A DNA stretch of 64,000 nucleotides from assembly GCF_025399835.1 (NCBI RefSeq), contig NZ_JAODVR010000001.1, forward strand, positions 1,178,001-1,242,000, written 5' to 3'. Below the pieces are notes generated by a model. The model did not search any database and was not told where the DNA came from. It was given only the letters and a program-made list of their open reading frames with translations. This document shows positions 26,666 to 35,944 of this stretch, piece after piece (positions within the stretch are counted from its first letter, which is position 1; each line of letters opens with the position of its first letter). This DNA comes from Haloarchaeobius sp. HME9146 (lineage in GTDB: Archaea; Halobacteriota; Halobacteria; Halobacteriales; Natrialbaceae). A program made the position numbers and the translations under genes.

Positions 26666-27685
26666 ATGTCATTCGAAACAAACGTTGACGAGCGGCAGGC
26701 ATCTCGCCGGGAAAGCGTCGTAGACGCGTTCCGGAAGCGCCGCCAGCAGCTCACGCGGACGCTGCCGGAGCTCCCGGGAGTGCCCTACTTCTTCCTGCTG
26801 CCCTTCTTCGTGCTGTTCGGCGTGTTCCTCGCGTTCCCCATCGTCTACACGCTCTACCTCTCGTTCTTCGAGTTCCAGAGCGTGGGTGGGGACGCGTTGC
26901 TCACGTTCGACTTCGGGTTCTACCAGTTCACGCTCACCGCCATCGCCGACCTGAAGTTCGTCGGTCTGTCGAACTACGAGCGACTGCTTTCGGACGGGCA
27001 GTTCCACCAGGCGATGTACAACACGGTGTTCATCCTGGTGGTCCAGGTCCCGCTGATGATCGTCATCGCGCTCGCACTCGCGGTGGCACTCGACGCCGCC
27101 TTCGTCAGGGCGCGCGGGCTGTTCCGCACGCTGCTGGCGCTGCCGGTGTCGGCGAACCTGGTCGCGTACGCGACCGTGTTCGTCCTGCTGATGCAGGAGA
27201 CCGGGCTGGTGAACTTCATGCTGGGAACGGTCGGCATCGACCCTATCCCGTGGTTCCAGAACGACTTCTGGTCCCGCATGACCATCGTCGGGGCGGTCAC
27301 CTGGCGCTGGACCGGCTACAACATGATCATCCTGCTCGCGGGCCTGCAGAACGTCCCGCGACAGCTGTACGAAGCCGCCGAGATAGACGGCGCGAACCGC
27401 ATCGAGAAGTTCAGATACGTGACCCTGCCACAGCTGAAGCCGGTGCTGTTGTTCGTGGTCGTCACCTCGACCATCGGCACGTTCAAGCTGTTCTCCGAGC
27501 CGCTCATCGTGAGCCAGGCCGGGGCCTCGGCGGAGGCCACGCGGACTATCGTCCAGTACATCTACCAGATGGCGTTCAAACAGTTCCAGCTGGGCTACGC
27601 GAGTGCGTTGACGTGGGTGCTCATCGCCGTCGTCAGCATACTTTCGGTCGTCCAGATCAAGGCAGGTGGTGATGGCGATGAGTGA
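26666..27685 (+). CDS. Sugar ABC transporter permease (MalF/UgpA type)
   Basis: A 339-residue permease. A cytoplasmic N-terminus of about 35 residues precedes about six membrane helices, beginning FFLLPFFVLFGVFLAFPIVY. The coupling loop reads LYEAAEIDGANRIEKFRYVT then LPQLKPVLLFVVV, the EAA motif of CUT1 carbohydrate importers. LPVSANLVAYATVFVLLMQE is a conserved central helix. It overlaps the second permease gene by a few bases and forms the membrane channel with it. Confidence 0.88.
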   Translation: MSFETNVDERQASRRESVVDAFRKRRQQLTRTLPELPGVPYFFLLPFFVLFGVFLAFPIVYTLYLSFFEFQSVGGDALLTFDFGFYQFTLTAIADLKFVGLSNYERLLSDGQFHQAMYNTVFILVVQVPLMIVIALALAVALDAAFVRARGLFRTLLALPVSANLVAYATVFVLLMQETGLVNFMLGTVGIDPIPWFQNDFWSRMTIVGAVTWRWTGYNMIILLAGLQNVPRQLYEAAEIDGANRIEKFRYVTLPQLKPVLLFVVVTSTIGTFKLFSEPLIVSQAGASAEATRTIVQYIYQMAFKQFQLGYASALTWVLIAVVSILSVVQIKAGGDGDE

Positions 27686-28625
27686 GAAGGAAGCCCAGCG
27701 CGATTTCGCCTGGAAGGTCGTCACGTACCTGTTCCTGCTCGTGTCGGTCGTCGTGACCATCGTCCCGCTGTACTGGATCGTGGTCGCCTCGACCCTGAAG
27801 GAGGAGGCGTTCCTCGCGGCGGGCAGTGCACCGAGCCTGCTCCCCGGGGGCGAGTTCTTCGCTAACCTCGCCGCGCTGCAAGAACGGACGAGCCAGATAT
27901 ACTTCCTGAAACTCAAGGAGTTCGTCCTGACGTTCACCCTCGGCGGGACGCCGGTCAGAGTGACGCTCATCCCCGGCTTCGACGGGTTCCAGCTCGGCTT
28001 CCTCGGTGCCATCGGGAACAGCGTCTTCATCGGCGTGGTGTACACGCTGCTGTCGCTGGTCATCTGCTCGATGGGTGGCTTCGCCTTCGCGAAGTACGAG
28101 TTCAAGTACAAAGAACCGATCTTCTACACCATTCTGGCGACGCTCATCCTGCCCATCCAGTTGCTGGTCATCCCGCTGTTCCTGCTGATGTCGCGCATCG
28201 GCATGACCAACACCTACTGGGCCATCATCCTGCCGTGGGCGGCGAACCCCCTCGGCATCTTCCTGATGCGCCAGAACATGCGCTCCATCCCGGACGCGCT
28301 GCTCGAGTCCGCGCGGATGGACGGCGCGACGGAGTTCCAGCTGTTCTACCGCATCGCACTCCCGACGATGAAATCCTCGCTGGCGGCACTCTCTATCATC
28401 CTGTTCCTGTTCCAGTGGAACCTGTTCCTGTTCCCGCTGGTCATCCTCGGACAGGAGAAGTACACCATCCCGGTGGCCATCAGCGGACTCGTCGGCGCAC
28501 AGCGCGTGTACTACGACCAGATCATGGTGGCAGCAGGGCTCTCTATCATCCCGATATTCCTGCTGTTCCTGTTCCTGCAGAAGTACTTCGTGAGCGGCAT
28601 CCTGGCCGGTTCGGTGAAAGAGTAA
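27678..28625 (+). CDS. Sugar ABC transporter permease (MalG/UgpE type)
   Basis: A 315-residue permease and partner of the preceding one. It has six membrane helices starting VVTYLFLLVSVVVTIVPLYW, with a large extracellular loop after the first. The coupling loop is LLESARMDGATEFQLFYRIA then LPTMKSSLAALSI, the EAA motif of MalG-type subunits. The ATG at 27678 gives MSEKEAQRDFAWK; in-frame GTG/ATG codons at 27666 and 27672 are alternatives. Whichever is used, the start lies inside the end of the upstream permease (stop at 27683-27685), implying coupled translation. Confidence 0.87.
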   Translation: MSEKEAQRDFAWKVVTYLFLLVSVVVTIVPLYWIVVASTLKEEAFLAAGSAPSLLPGGEFFANLAALQERTSQIYFLKLKEFVLTFTLGGTPVRVTLIPGFDGFQLGFLGAIGNSVFIGVVYTLLSLVICSMGGFAFAKYEFKYKEPIFYTILATLILPIQLLVIPLFLLMSRIGMTNTYWAIILPWAANPLGIFLMRQNMRSIPDALLESARMDGATEFQLFYRIALPTMKSSLAALSIILFLFQWNLFLFPLVILGQEKYTIPVAISGLVGAQRVYYDQIMVAAGLSIIPIFLLFLFLQKYFVSGILAGSVKE

Positions 28626-28627
28626 TC

Positions 28628-29761
28628 ATGGCAACGATAGATATCGATACGGTACGCAAGGAGTTCGAGAACGACGAAGAGGGCACCATCGTCGCCGTCG
28701 ACGACGTGGACCTCACCATCCAGGACGGTGAGTTCCTCGTGCTGGTCGGACCGTCCGGCTGTGGCAAGACGACGACGCTGCGAACCATCGCCGGCCTGGA
28801 GGACGTGACCAGCGGCGAGATCTACTTCGACGAGACGGAGGTGAGTGGGAAGCGCGCCCGCGACCGCGACGTCGCGATGGTGTTCCAGAACTACGCGCTC
28901 TACCCGCACATGAACGTCCGTCAGAACATCGGCTTCGGCCTGAAGCTCTCGAGTGAGATGTCCTCGGCCGAGATCCGGCAGAAGGTCGACCAGGTCGCGG
29001 AGATGCTCGGTATCTCCGACCTGTTACACAAGAAGCCGAAGGAGCTGTCGGGCGGCCAGCAACAGCGGGTCGCCCTGGGGCGCGCCATCATCCGCGAGCC
29101 CGAGGTGTTCCTGATGGACGAGCCGCTGTCGAACCTGGACGCGAAGCTCCGCGCGCAGATGCGGACCGAACTGCAGGAGCTCCAGCACGACCTCGACGTG
29201 ACGACGGTGTACGTCACCCACGACCAGACGGAGGCGATGGCGATGGGCGACCGTATCGCCATCATGAACGACGGCGTCCTCCAGCAGGTCGGGAGCGCCG
29301 AGGAGGTGTATCGCTCGCCCACGAACGAGTTCGTCGCGGACTTCATCGGGTCGCCGAGCATCAACCTGCTCACCGCCGAGGTGGACGGGTCGACACTGCG
29401 CGGTCCCGGTGGGTTCAGACACACGCTCGAGGACGACTCGTGGGTCGACGGCTACGACGAGGTCCGCGTGGGAATCCGCCCGGAGGACCTCCGACTCACC
29501 GACGGGGAGGGGACCGACGCCGAGGTGTCGGTCGTGGAGCCGATGGGGAACGAGAACTTCCTGTACATGACCCTGGCAGACATCGAGTTGACGGCACGTA
29601 TCGCGAGCGCGCTCCGGCCCAGTCCGGGCCAGACGGTGACGCTCGAGTTCGACGAGGACGCGCTGTACCTGTTCGACCCGCGCACGGGCGACGCGCTGAA
29701 GACGAAGACCGACGAGACAGACGTCGAAGTGGGGCAGTACGCCCCGGAGGGTGGTCGGTAG
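28628..29761 (+). CDS. Sugar ABC transporter ATP-binding protein (MalK/UgpC/MsmK type)
   Basis: A 377-residue ATPase. Walker A is GPSGCGKT at 41-48, the Q-loop is VFQNYALYPHM, the signature is LSGGQQQRVALGRA, Walker B is VFLMDEPLSNLDAKLR, and the switch is YVTHDQTEAM. The last 130 residues form the TOBE/OB domain of CUT1 ATPases (VGIRPEDLRL, TVTLEFDEDALYLFDPRTG). It starts 2 nt after the second permease and its stop codon abuts the D-galactonate dehydratase gene. MalK-type ATPases often serve several transporters. Confidence 0.92.
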   Translation: MATIDIDTVRKEFENDEEGTIVAVDDVDLTIQDGEFLVLVGPSGCGKTTTLRTIAGLEDVTSGEIYFDETEVSGKRARDRDVAMVFQNYALYPHMNVRQNIGFGLKLSSEMSSAEIRQKVDQVAEMLGISDLLHKKPKELSGGQQQRVALGRAIIREPEVFLMDEPLSNLDAKLRAQMRTELQELQHDLDVTTVYVTHDQTEAMAMGDRIAIMNDGVLQQVGSAEEVYRSPTNEFVADFIGSPSINLLTAEVDGSTLRGPGGFRHTLEDDSWVDGYDEVRVGIRPEDLRLTDGEGTDAEVSVVEPMGNENFLYMTLADIELTARIASALRPSPGQTVTLEFDEDALYLFDPRTGDALKTKTDETDVEVGQYAPEGGR

Positions 29762-30910
29762 ATGCGCATCGTCGACTACGAGCTGTACGAGGTACCGCCG
29801 CGCTGGCTGTTCCTGCGACTGGAGACCAGCGACGGGACCGTCGGCTGGGGTGAGCCGGTCGTCGAAGGCCGGGCGCACACCGTCCGGGCCGCGGTCGAGG
29901 AACTCCTCGACACGTACCTGCTCGGCAAGGACCCCTCGCCCATCGAGGACCACTGGCAGACGATGTACCGCGGCGGCTTCTACCGCGGCGGGCCGGTCCT
30001 CATGTCCGCCATCGCGGGTATCGACCAGGCGCTCTGGGACATCAAGGGCAAGCAGTTCGGCGCGCCCGTGTACGAACTGCTGGGCGGCGCGGCGCGCAAT
30101 CGCGTCCGTGTCTACCAGTGGGTCGGCGGCGACCGGCCCGAAGGTGTCGCCGAGGCGGCCGCCGAGAAGGTCGACGAGGGCTTCACCGCGCTGAAGATGA
30201 ACGCGACGGCGGAGATGCGCCGGGTGGACAACCCGGCCGCAGTCGACGACGCGGTGGCCAGAATCGCGGCGGTTCGCGAGGCTGTCGGTCCGGAGGTCGA
30301 CATCGGCGTCGACTTCCACGGCCGCGTCTCGAAGTCGATGGCGAAGCGGCTGGCGAAGGCGCTCGAACCGCACGACCCGTTCTTCATCGAGGAGCCGGTC
30401 CTGCCCGAGCACAACGACGCCCTGCCCGAGATCGCCTGTCACACCACGACGCCCATCGCGACGGGAGAGCGCATGTTCTCCCGGTGGGACTTCAAGGAGG
30501 TGTTCGAGTCGGGTGCCGTCGACGTAATCCAGCCCGACGTGAGCCACGCGGGTGGCATCACCGAGGTCAAGAAGATCGCCGACATGGCCGAGGCGTACGA
30601 CGTGGCGATGGCCCCGCACTGCCCACTGGGGCCCATCGCGCTCGCCTCCTGTATCCAGGTCGACGCCTGCTCGCCGAACACGCTCATCCAGGAGCAGAGC
30701 CTCGACATCCACTACAACGAGGGCAGCGACGTGCTCGACTACCTCGCGGACCCGTCGGTCTTCGAGTACAACGAGGGTTACGTCGACCTGCCCGACGGTC
30801 CCGGCCTCGGCATCGAGATAGACGAACAACACGTGCGCGCCAAGTCCGGCGACGTCGACTGGCACAACCCGGTCTGGCGTCACGAGGACGGCAGCGTCGC
30901 GGAGTGGTAA
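29762..30910 (+). CDS. dgoD: D-galactonate dehydratase (enolase superfamily)
   Basis: A 382-residue enzyme of the mandelate racemase/muconate lactonizing group that removes water from D-galactonate to give 2-dehydro-3-deoxy-D-galactonate. It has the same length as Escherichia coli DgoD and shares its long conserved blocks (RGGPVLMSAIAGIDQALWDI, YQWVGGDRPEGV, MAEAYDVAMAPHCPLGPIAL, WRHEDGSVAEW). The Mg2+ ligands and catalytic residues are at the expected places: D184 and H186 in VDFHGR, E210 in FIEEPV, E236 in GERMFS and H286 in APHCPLG. It begins directly after the ATPase stop and fits between galactose oxidation and aldol cleavage. Confidence 0.93.
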   Translation: MRIVDYELYEVPPRWLFLRLETSDGTVGWGEPVVEGRAHTVRAAVEELLDTYLLGKDPSPIEDHWQTMYRGGFYRGGPVLMSAIAGIDQALWDIKGKQFGAPVYELLGGAARNRVRVYQWVGGDRPEGVAEAAAEKVDEGFTALKMNATAEMRRVDNPAAVDDAVARIAAVREAVGPEVDIGVDFHGRVSKSMAKRLAKALEPHDPFFIEEPVLPEHNDALPEIACHTTTPIATGERMFSRWDFKEVFESGAVDVIQPDVSHAGGITEVKKIADMAEAYDVAMAPHCPLGPIALASCIQVDACSPNTLIQEQSLDIHYNEGSDVLDYLADPSVFEYNEGYVDLPDGPGLGIEIDEQHVRAKSGDVDWHNPVWRHEDGSVAEW

Positions 30911-30911
30911 G

Positions 30912-31733
30912 ATGCCGTTCGACGTACCCCTGCCCGATGGCGGTGCCAGGTTCGCCGGAGAGACCGTCCTCGTCACCGGTTCGACCCGGGGTATCGGCGA
31001 GGGCATTGCGAAGCGCTTCGCCGAAGAAGGCGCGAACGTCGTCGTCACCGGCCGCACGGTCGAGGCCGGCGAGGCGACCGTCGAAGCGATCCGGGACGAG
31101 GGCGGCGAGGCCGTCTTCGTCCGGGCGGATATGCGCGACCCCGACGACATCGCGGCCCTCGTCGAGGCCACCGCCGAGGAGTACGACGGCCTCGACGTGC
31201 TCGTGAACAACGCGGGCGTCGAGACCAACACGGCGGCCGACGAGGCGAGCATGGACGACTGGGAGTTCGTCCTGGAGACAGACTTCCGGTCGTACTGGCT
31301 CTGTGCCAAGCACGCCCGCGAGTACATGGACGAGGGGGCTGTCGTGAACGTCTCCTCGAACCACGCGTTCCTCACCATGCCCGAGATGTTCCCCTACAAC
31401 GCGGTGAAGGCGGGAATCAACGGTATGACGCGGGCGATGGCGCTCGACTTCGGCCCGCACGTCCGGGTCAACACGGTGAACCCGGGCTGGGTCGCCATCG
31501 ACCGGACGACCGGCGAGATGGACCCCGAGTACCGCGAGCACCTCGACTCCATCCACCCGGTCGGCCGGGTGGGGAAACCCGAGGACATCGCGGGTGTGGT
31601 CGCCTTCCTCGCCAGCGACGACGCCGCCTTCATGACCGGCGAGTCGGTGCTGGTCGACGGCGGGCGCTCACAGGTGATGCAGGACGACATGCTCCCGGAC
31701 TACGGCGAGCGCCGCGAGCGAGGGCCGGAATGA
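30912..31733 (+). CDS. Short-chain dehydrogenase/reductase, candidate galactose dehydrogenase
   Basis: A 273-residue classical SDR. The NAD(P)-binding TGSTRGIG is at 22-29, LVNNAGV near 97-103, the catalytic serine in NVSSNHAF (148-149), Tyr162 and Lys166 in YNAVKAG, and VDGGRSQVM marks the C-terminal part. The substrate is not given by sequence. Position between galactonate dehydratase and alpha-galactosidase makes NAD(P)-dependent oxidation of D-galactose to the lactone the simplest role. It starts 1 nt after dgoD and overlaps the next gene by ATGA. Confidence 0.85.
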   Translation: MPFDVPLPDGGARFAGETVLVTGSTRGIGEGIAKRFAEEGANVVVTGRTVEAGEATVEAIRDEGGEAVFVRADMRDPDDIAALVEATAEEYDGLDVLVNNAGVETNTAADEASMDDWEFVLETDFRSYWLCAKHAREYMDEGAVVNVSSNHAFLTMPEMFPYNAVKAGINGMTRAMALDFGPHVRVNTVNPGWVAIDRTTGEMDPEYREHLDSIHPVGRVGKPEDIAGVVAFLASDDAAFMTGESVLVDGGRSQVMQDDMLPDYGERRERGPE

Positions 31734-33937
31734 GCCCGGGTGTGGATGTGACCGGTGGCGAGACGACCGTCACCTACGACCCGGCGGTCCGGCGGCTCGT
31801 CGTGGAACGGGACGGTTCCGACGGGACGACGATACTGCTCTCCGGCACGCTGTCACTGGCACTCGGCGATTCAGTCGCCCCAGCAGTCGGTTCACGGGCC
31901 GCGGTCGACCCGGTCCCCGGCTCCGAGGACGGTGCCCGCATCGTCCACGGCGACGACTGGGAGACGACGGTCGACCTGGTTCCTGGTGACGGCTTCGTCG
32001 ACGTGCGGATTTCAGTACGACTGGAAGGCGACACCGAACTCGGCGACCTCCGGATTCTGGCCGACGCCGACGTGCCGGCGTACGGCCCCGAATCGTCCGT
32101 CTACCGCCACGGCTACCAGTCGTGGACGCCCACTGGGACGCTCCCGGTCGACGAGTCGTTCCCCGAGGAACCGGCCGAGAACGTCCCGATGATGCTCGAC
32201 CCGGGCGCACCCGAGGACACCTCGAACTACCTCACCGCCCTGCTCGGCGGCGAGGGGTCGCCCGACTGCACGCTCGGCTTCCTCGACCACTCGCGGTTCG
32301 TCACCCGGTTCGACGTGGACCGCGACGCAGAGGGAATCCACGGAATCGACGCGGTGTGCCCCGGCGACGGGGCCGTCGTTCGAGGTCACGACGGCGACCA
32401 CGAACCCCGGCGACTCGAACTCCCGACGCTCCGAATCGACGCGACGACCGACGTGGCCGACGCCATCGAGTCCATCGCGGACGCGACCGCAGAGCAGATG
32501 GAGTCGCGTGTCCCCGACCGGGTCCCCACCGGCTGGTGCTCGTGGTACCACTACTTCACCGAGGTCACCGAGGCGGCAGTTCACGAGAACGTCGAGTCGC
32601 TCTCGGAGTGGGGCGTCCCCCTCGACCTCGTCCAGCTGGACGACGGCTACCAGACCGCCTTCGGCGACTGGCGGACCCTCGCCGAAGGATTCGACGACAT
32701 GGCCGGCCTCGTGGAGGACGTGGAATCGGCTGGCTACGAACCGGGAATCTGGCTCGCTCCATTCTACGTGCAGGCGAACTCCGAGGTCGCTCAAGAGCAT
32801 CCAGAGTGGCTGATTACCAAGGATGGCGAGCCGGTCGACGCCGGGGCTCGTCACGGCCCCATGTACGGGCTCGACACGACCCACCCCGAGGTGCAGTCGT
32901 GGCTCGAAGACACGTTCACGACCATCGTGGAGGACTGGGGCTTCGCGTACCTGAAACTCGACTTCCTCTACGCGGCCGCCCTCGCCGGCGACCGGTACGA
33001 CGACGGTGCGACCCGCGCCGAAGCCTACCGGCAGGGCATGGCGACCATCCGCGAGGCCGTCGGTGGCGAGACGTTCATCCTCGGCTGTGGTGCCCCGCAG
33101 GGCCCGAGCGTCGGGCTGGTCGACGCGATGCGCGTCGGCCCGGACACCGCACCCCACTGGGCCAACACCCCGGCGAGCGAACCGGCCCACGAGAACGCGA
33201 TTCGCAACGTCCTCAACCGGCAGTGGACCCACCGGCGCTGGTGGGTGAACGACCCCGACTGCCAGCTCGTCCGCGAGACGACCGATCTCTCGCTGGCGGA
33301 GCGTCGGAGCTTCGCCGCCATCGTCGGACTGCTCGGCGGCTCGAACTTCGTGAGCGACCGCGTCGCCGAGATAGAAGACGTGGGTCGCGAACTGGTCGAG
33401 CGCTCCCTCCCGCCGGTCGAAGACGGCCGGGTCGAGGGGCTCGGTGAGACCGAGGTTCCGAGCCGAATCGTCACGGAGCGGGACGCCGACGGTGGTCGCG
33501 CCGTGGCCGTCTTCAACTGGAGCGACGAACCGCAGACGCTGCGGGTCGACCCGGTCGAGTACGGCCTCCTCGACTCGCTGGCGTGGGACGCCTTCCGCGA
33601 GGAAGTTCACGCCGGGGCTGTCGAGCGCGAGGTCCCGGCACACGGCTGTCTGCTGGTGCACCTGACACCGGCCCACGACCGCCCACACCTGCTCGGTACC
33701 GACCACCTCGCGGGGCTCGCCTCGCAGGTCTCGGCCGTCGAGTGGGACGATGGGACGCTCTCGGTATTCCTCGATGCGGAGGAGTCACAGTCTGCCGTGG
33801 TCGCCACGCCCGAAAACTGGCGACTCGATGGCTGTGCACCCGACACAGAATCCGACGGCGGCACCGACGACGTGGCGCGAGTCACCCTCACGCCCGGCGA
33901 GAACGCACTGCGATTCACCTCTGATACCCAACCATGA
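31730..33937 (+). CDS. Alpha-galactosidase (GH36/GH-D clan)
   Basis: A 735-residue glycoside hydrolase with an N-terminal beta-sandwich (about 1-250), a central (beta/alpha)8 barrel and a C-terminal beta domain. Motifs of clan GH-D are VPTGWCSWYHYF, LVQLDDGYQ, PGIWLAPFYV, FAYLKLDFLY with the nucleophile D411, and DAMRVGPDTAPHW with the acid/base D472. There is no signal peptide, so it acts on imported alpha-galactosides in the cytoplasm. It overlaps the SDR gene and the GH42 gene by 4 nt each (ATGA). Confidence 0.88.
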   Translation: MSPGVDVTGGETTVTYDPAVRRLVVERDGSDGTTILLSGTLSLALGDSVAPAVGSRAAVDPVPGSEDGARIVHGDDWETTVDLVPGDGFVDVRISVRLEGDTELGDLRILADADVPAYGPESSVYRHGYQSWTPTGTLPVDESFPEEPAENVPMMLDPGAPEDTSNYLTALLGGEGSPDCTLGFLDHSRFVTRFDVDRDAEGIHGIDAVCPGDGAVVRGHDGDHEPRRLELPTLRIDATTDVADAIESIADATAEQMESRVPDRVPTGWCSWYHYFTEVTEAAVHENVESLSEWGVPLDLVQLDDGYQTAFGDWRTLAEGFDDMAGLVEDVESAGYEPGIWLAPFYVQANSEVAQEHPEWLITKDGEPVDAGARHGPMYGLDTTHPEVQSWLEDTFTTIVEDWGFAYLKLDFLYAAALAGDRYDDGATRAEAYRQGMATIREAVGGETFILGCGAPQGPSVGLVDAMRVGPDTAPHWANTPASEPAHENAIRNVLNRQWTHRRWWVNDPDCQLVRETTDLSLAERRSFAAIVGLLGGSNFVSDRVAEIEDVGRELVERSLPPVEDGRVEGLGETEVPSRIVTERDADGGRAVAVFNWSDEPQTLRVDPVEYGLLDSLAWDAFREEVHAGAVEREVPAHGCLLVHLTPAHDRPHLLGTDHLAGLASQVSAVEWDDGTLSVFLDAEESQSAVVATPENWRLDGCAPDTESDGGTDDVARVTLTPGENALRFTSDTQP

Positions 33938-35928
33938 GCATCGGCGTCTGTTACTTCCCCGAGCACTGGCCCAGCGAGAACTGGGAGCGAGACATCGAAC
34001 AGATGGCCGACGCCGGCTTCGAGTACGTCCGCATGGCGGAGTTCTCGTGGGGCCGCGTCGAGCCAGAACGCGGCGAGTTCGACTTCGAGTGGCTCGACGA
34101 GGCGGTCGAACTCGTCGGCGAGCACGGCATGGAGGCCGTGCTCTGCACCCCGACCGCCACGCCCCCGAAGTGGCTGGTCGACGAACATCCCGAGATTCTG
34201 CAGGCGGACGAGGACGGCACGACCCGTGAGTGGGGTAGCCGGCGGTTCACCTGCTTCAACTCGGAGACCTATAGGGAGGAGACGCGGCGCATCGTCCGGG
34301 AATTCACGGAGAGATACGCCGACAACCCACACGTCGCGGGCTGGCAGACCGACAACGAGTTCGGCTGCCACGAGACGGTGCGGTGTTACTGTGATGACTG
34401 CGCCGCGGCCTTCCGAGACTGGCTCCGCGGGAAGTACGACGACATCGCGGACCTCAACGACTCCTGGGGCAACACCTTCTGGAGTCAGCAGTACGACTCC
34501 TTCGAGGCGGTTGACCCGCCCCGTCCCTCGCCCGCGGAACGCCACCCGTCGCGCCTGCTGGACTACTACCGGTTCGCGAACGACAGCGTGGTCGAGTACA
34601 ACCGGATTCACGCGGATCTCATCCGCGAGGCCAACGACGACTGGTTCGTCACCCACAACTTCATGGGCGACTTCGCCAGCCTCGACGCCTACTCCCTCGC
34701 GCCGGACCTCGACTTCCTCGGGTGGGACTCCTACCCCACCGGCTTCGTCCAGGACCGTCGCCAGGGCGAGGCCACCGTGCCCGAACTCCGGGCGGGCGAC
34801 CCCGACGAGGTGAGCATGAACCACGACATCTACCGGGGTGCCAAACAGAAACCCTTCTGGGTGCTCGAACAGCAACCCGGCGACGTGAACTGGCCGCCCT
34901 ACGCCCCGCAGCCGGGCGAGGGCGCGATGCGGCTCTGGGCGCACCACGCGGTGGCTCACGGTGCCGACGCGGTCTGTTACTTCCGCTGGCGGCGCTGCCG
35001 CCAGGGACAGGAGCAGTACCACGCCGGGCTTCGCAAGGCCGACGGCTCGGCCGACCGGGGCTACCACGATGCCGCCCAGACCGCCGAGGAGCTGTTCGAA
35101 CTCGACCCCGTGGACGCGCCTGTCGCCATCCTCCACGACTACGAGAACCTCTGGGCGACCGAGATTCAACCGCACAGCCCCGACTGGGACTACTGGTCGT
35201 TCATCAGGACCTACTACGCCGCGGCACGCCGCCACGGCGTGCAGGCCGACGTGGTCCACCCGGAGACCGACCTCTCTGGCTACGAGGCGGTGGTTGCGCC
35301 GGCACTGCACCTCGTCGACGAGGACCTCGCTGGGAACCTGACGGAGTACGTCGAGTCCGGCGGGCACCTGCTGCTCGGCGCGCGAACCGGCCTGAAGGAC
35401 CCCTACAACAAGCTGCACAACGCGCCCGCACCCGGGCCGCTGGCCGACCTCGCGGGCGCGACGGTCGACCAGCACGAGAGCCTTCCATCGCAGGTTCCGA
35501 CCGAACTCCAGTACCGGGGCGAGTCCTTCGAGTACCGGACGTGGGCCGAGTGGCTCGTCCCCGAGGACGCCGAGTCCCTGGGTGAGTTCACCAGCGGGAC
35601 TGCCGCTGGCAATTCGGCAGTGACGACCACCGACCGCGGCGACGGCCAGGTAACCCTCTGCGGCGTCTGGCCCGAGGCGGACCTCGCCGACGCACTCGTC
35701 TCGGACGTGCTCGACGCGGCTGGCGTCGCCCGCACCCACCGCCTGCCCGACTCGGTCCGGGTCGCCGAGCGCGACGGCTACTCCTGGGTCACGAACTTCG
35801 GGCCCGACGCGGTCGCCATCGACGCACCCGAGGACGCCTCGTTCCTCGTCGGGAGCGACGAAATCGGCGGCTACGACGTGGCCGTGGTCGAGGCTGCAGC
35901 CAGCGACCTCACGGTCGAAACGCAGTAA
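33934..35928 (+). CDS. bgaH: Beta-galactosidase, GH42 (Haloferax BgaH type)
   Basis: A 664-residue GH42 enzyme, the length of the characterised Haloferax BgaH. The N-terminal barrel opens CYFPEHWPSENWERDI. The acid/base is E142 in WQTDNEFGCH and the nucleophile E312 in PFWVLEQQPG. A zinc-site cysteine cluster follows the acid/base residue (CHETVRCYCDDC). The trimerisation domain (about 385-590) and small C-terminal domain are present. It has no signal peptide, hence is intracellular. It ends the galactoside operon; the next gene is convergent. Confidence 0.92.
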   Translation: MSIGVCYFPEHWPSENWERDIEQMADAGFEYVRMAEFSWGRVEPERGEFDFEWLDEAVELVGEHGMEAVLCTPTATPPKWLVDEHPEILQADEDGTTREWGSRRFTCFNSETYREETRRIVREFTERYADNPHVAGWQTDNEFGCHETVRCYCDDCAAAFRDWLRGKYDDIADLNDSWGNTFWSQQYDSFEAVDPPRPSPAERHPSRLLDYYRFANDSVVEYNRIHADLIREANDDWFVTHNFMGDFASLDAYSLAPDLDFLGWDSYPTGFVQDRRQGEATVPELRAGDPDEVSMNHDIYRGAKQKPFWVLEQQPGDVNWPPYAPQPGEGAMRLWAHHAVAHGADAVCYFRWRRCRQGQEQYHAGLRKADGSADRGYHDAAQTAEELFELDPVDAPVAILHDYENLWATEIQPHSPDWDYWSFIRTYYAAARRHGVQADVVHPETDLSGYEAVVAPALHLVDEDLAGNLTEYVESGGHLLLGARTGLKDPYNKLHNAPAPGPLADLAGATVDQHESLPSQVPTELQYRGESFEYRTWAEWLVPEDAESLGEFTSGTAAGNSAVTTTDRGDGQVTLCGVWPEADLADALVSDVLDAAGVARTHRLPDSVRVAERDGYSWVTNFGPDAVAIDAPEDASFLVGSDEIGGYDVAVVEAAASDLTVETQ

Positions 35929-35944
35929 GCGAACCCCTTTTCGG

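Noticed and set aside
29024-31378. 784-codon open frame antisense to the ATPase, dgoD and SDR genes
   Set aside because: It crosses three well-defined genes and has shadow composition.
33607-35739. 710-codon open frame antisense to the GH42 gene
   Set aside because: The sense strand carries both GH42 catalytic glutamates and the frame has no recognisable domain.
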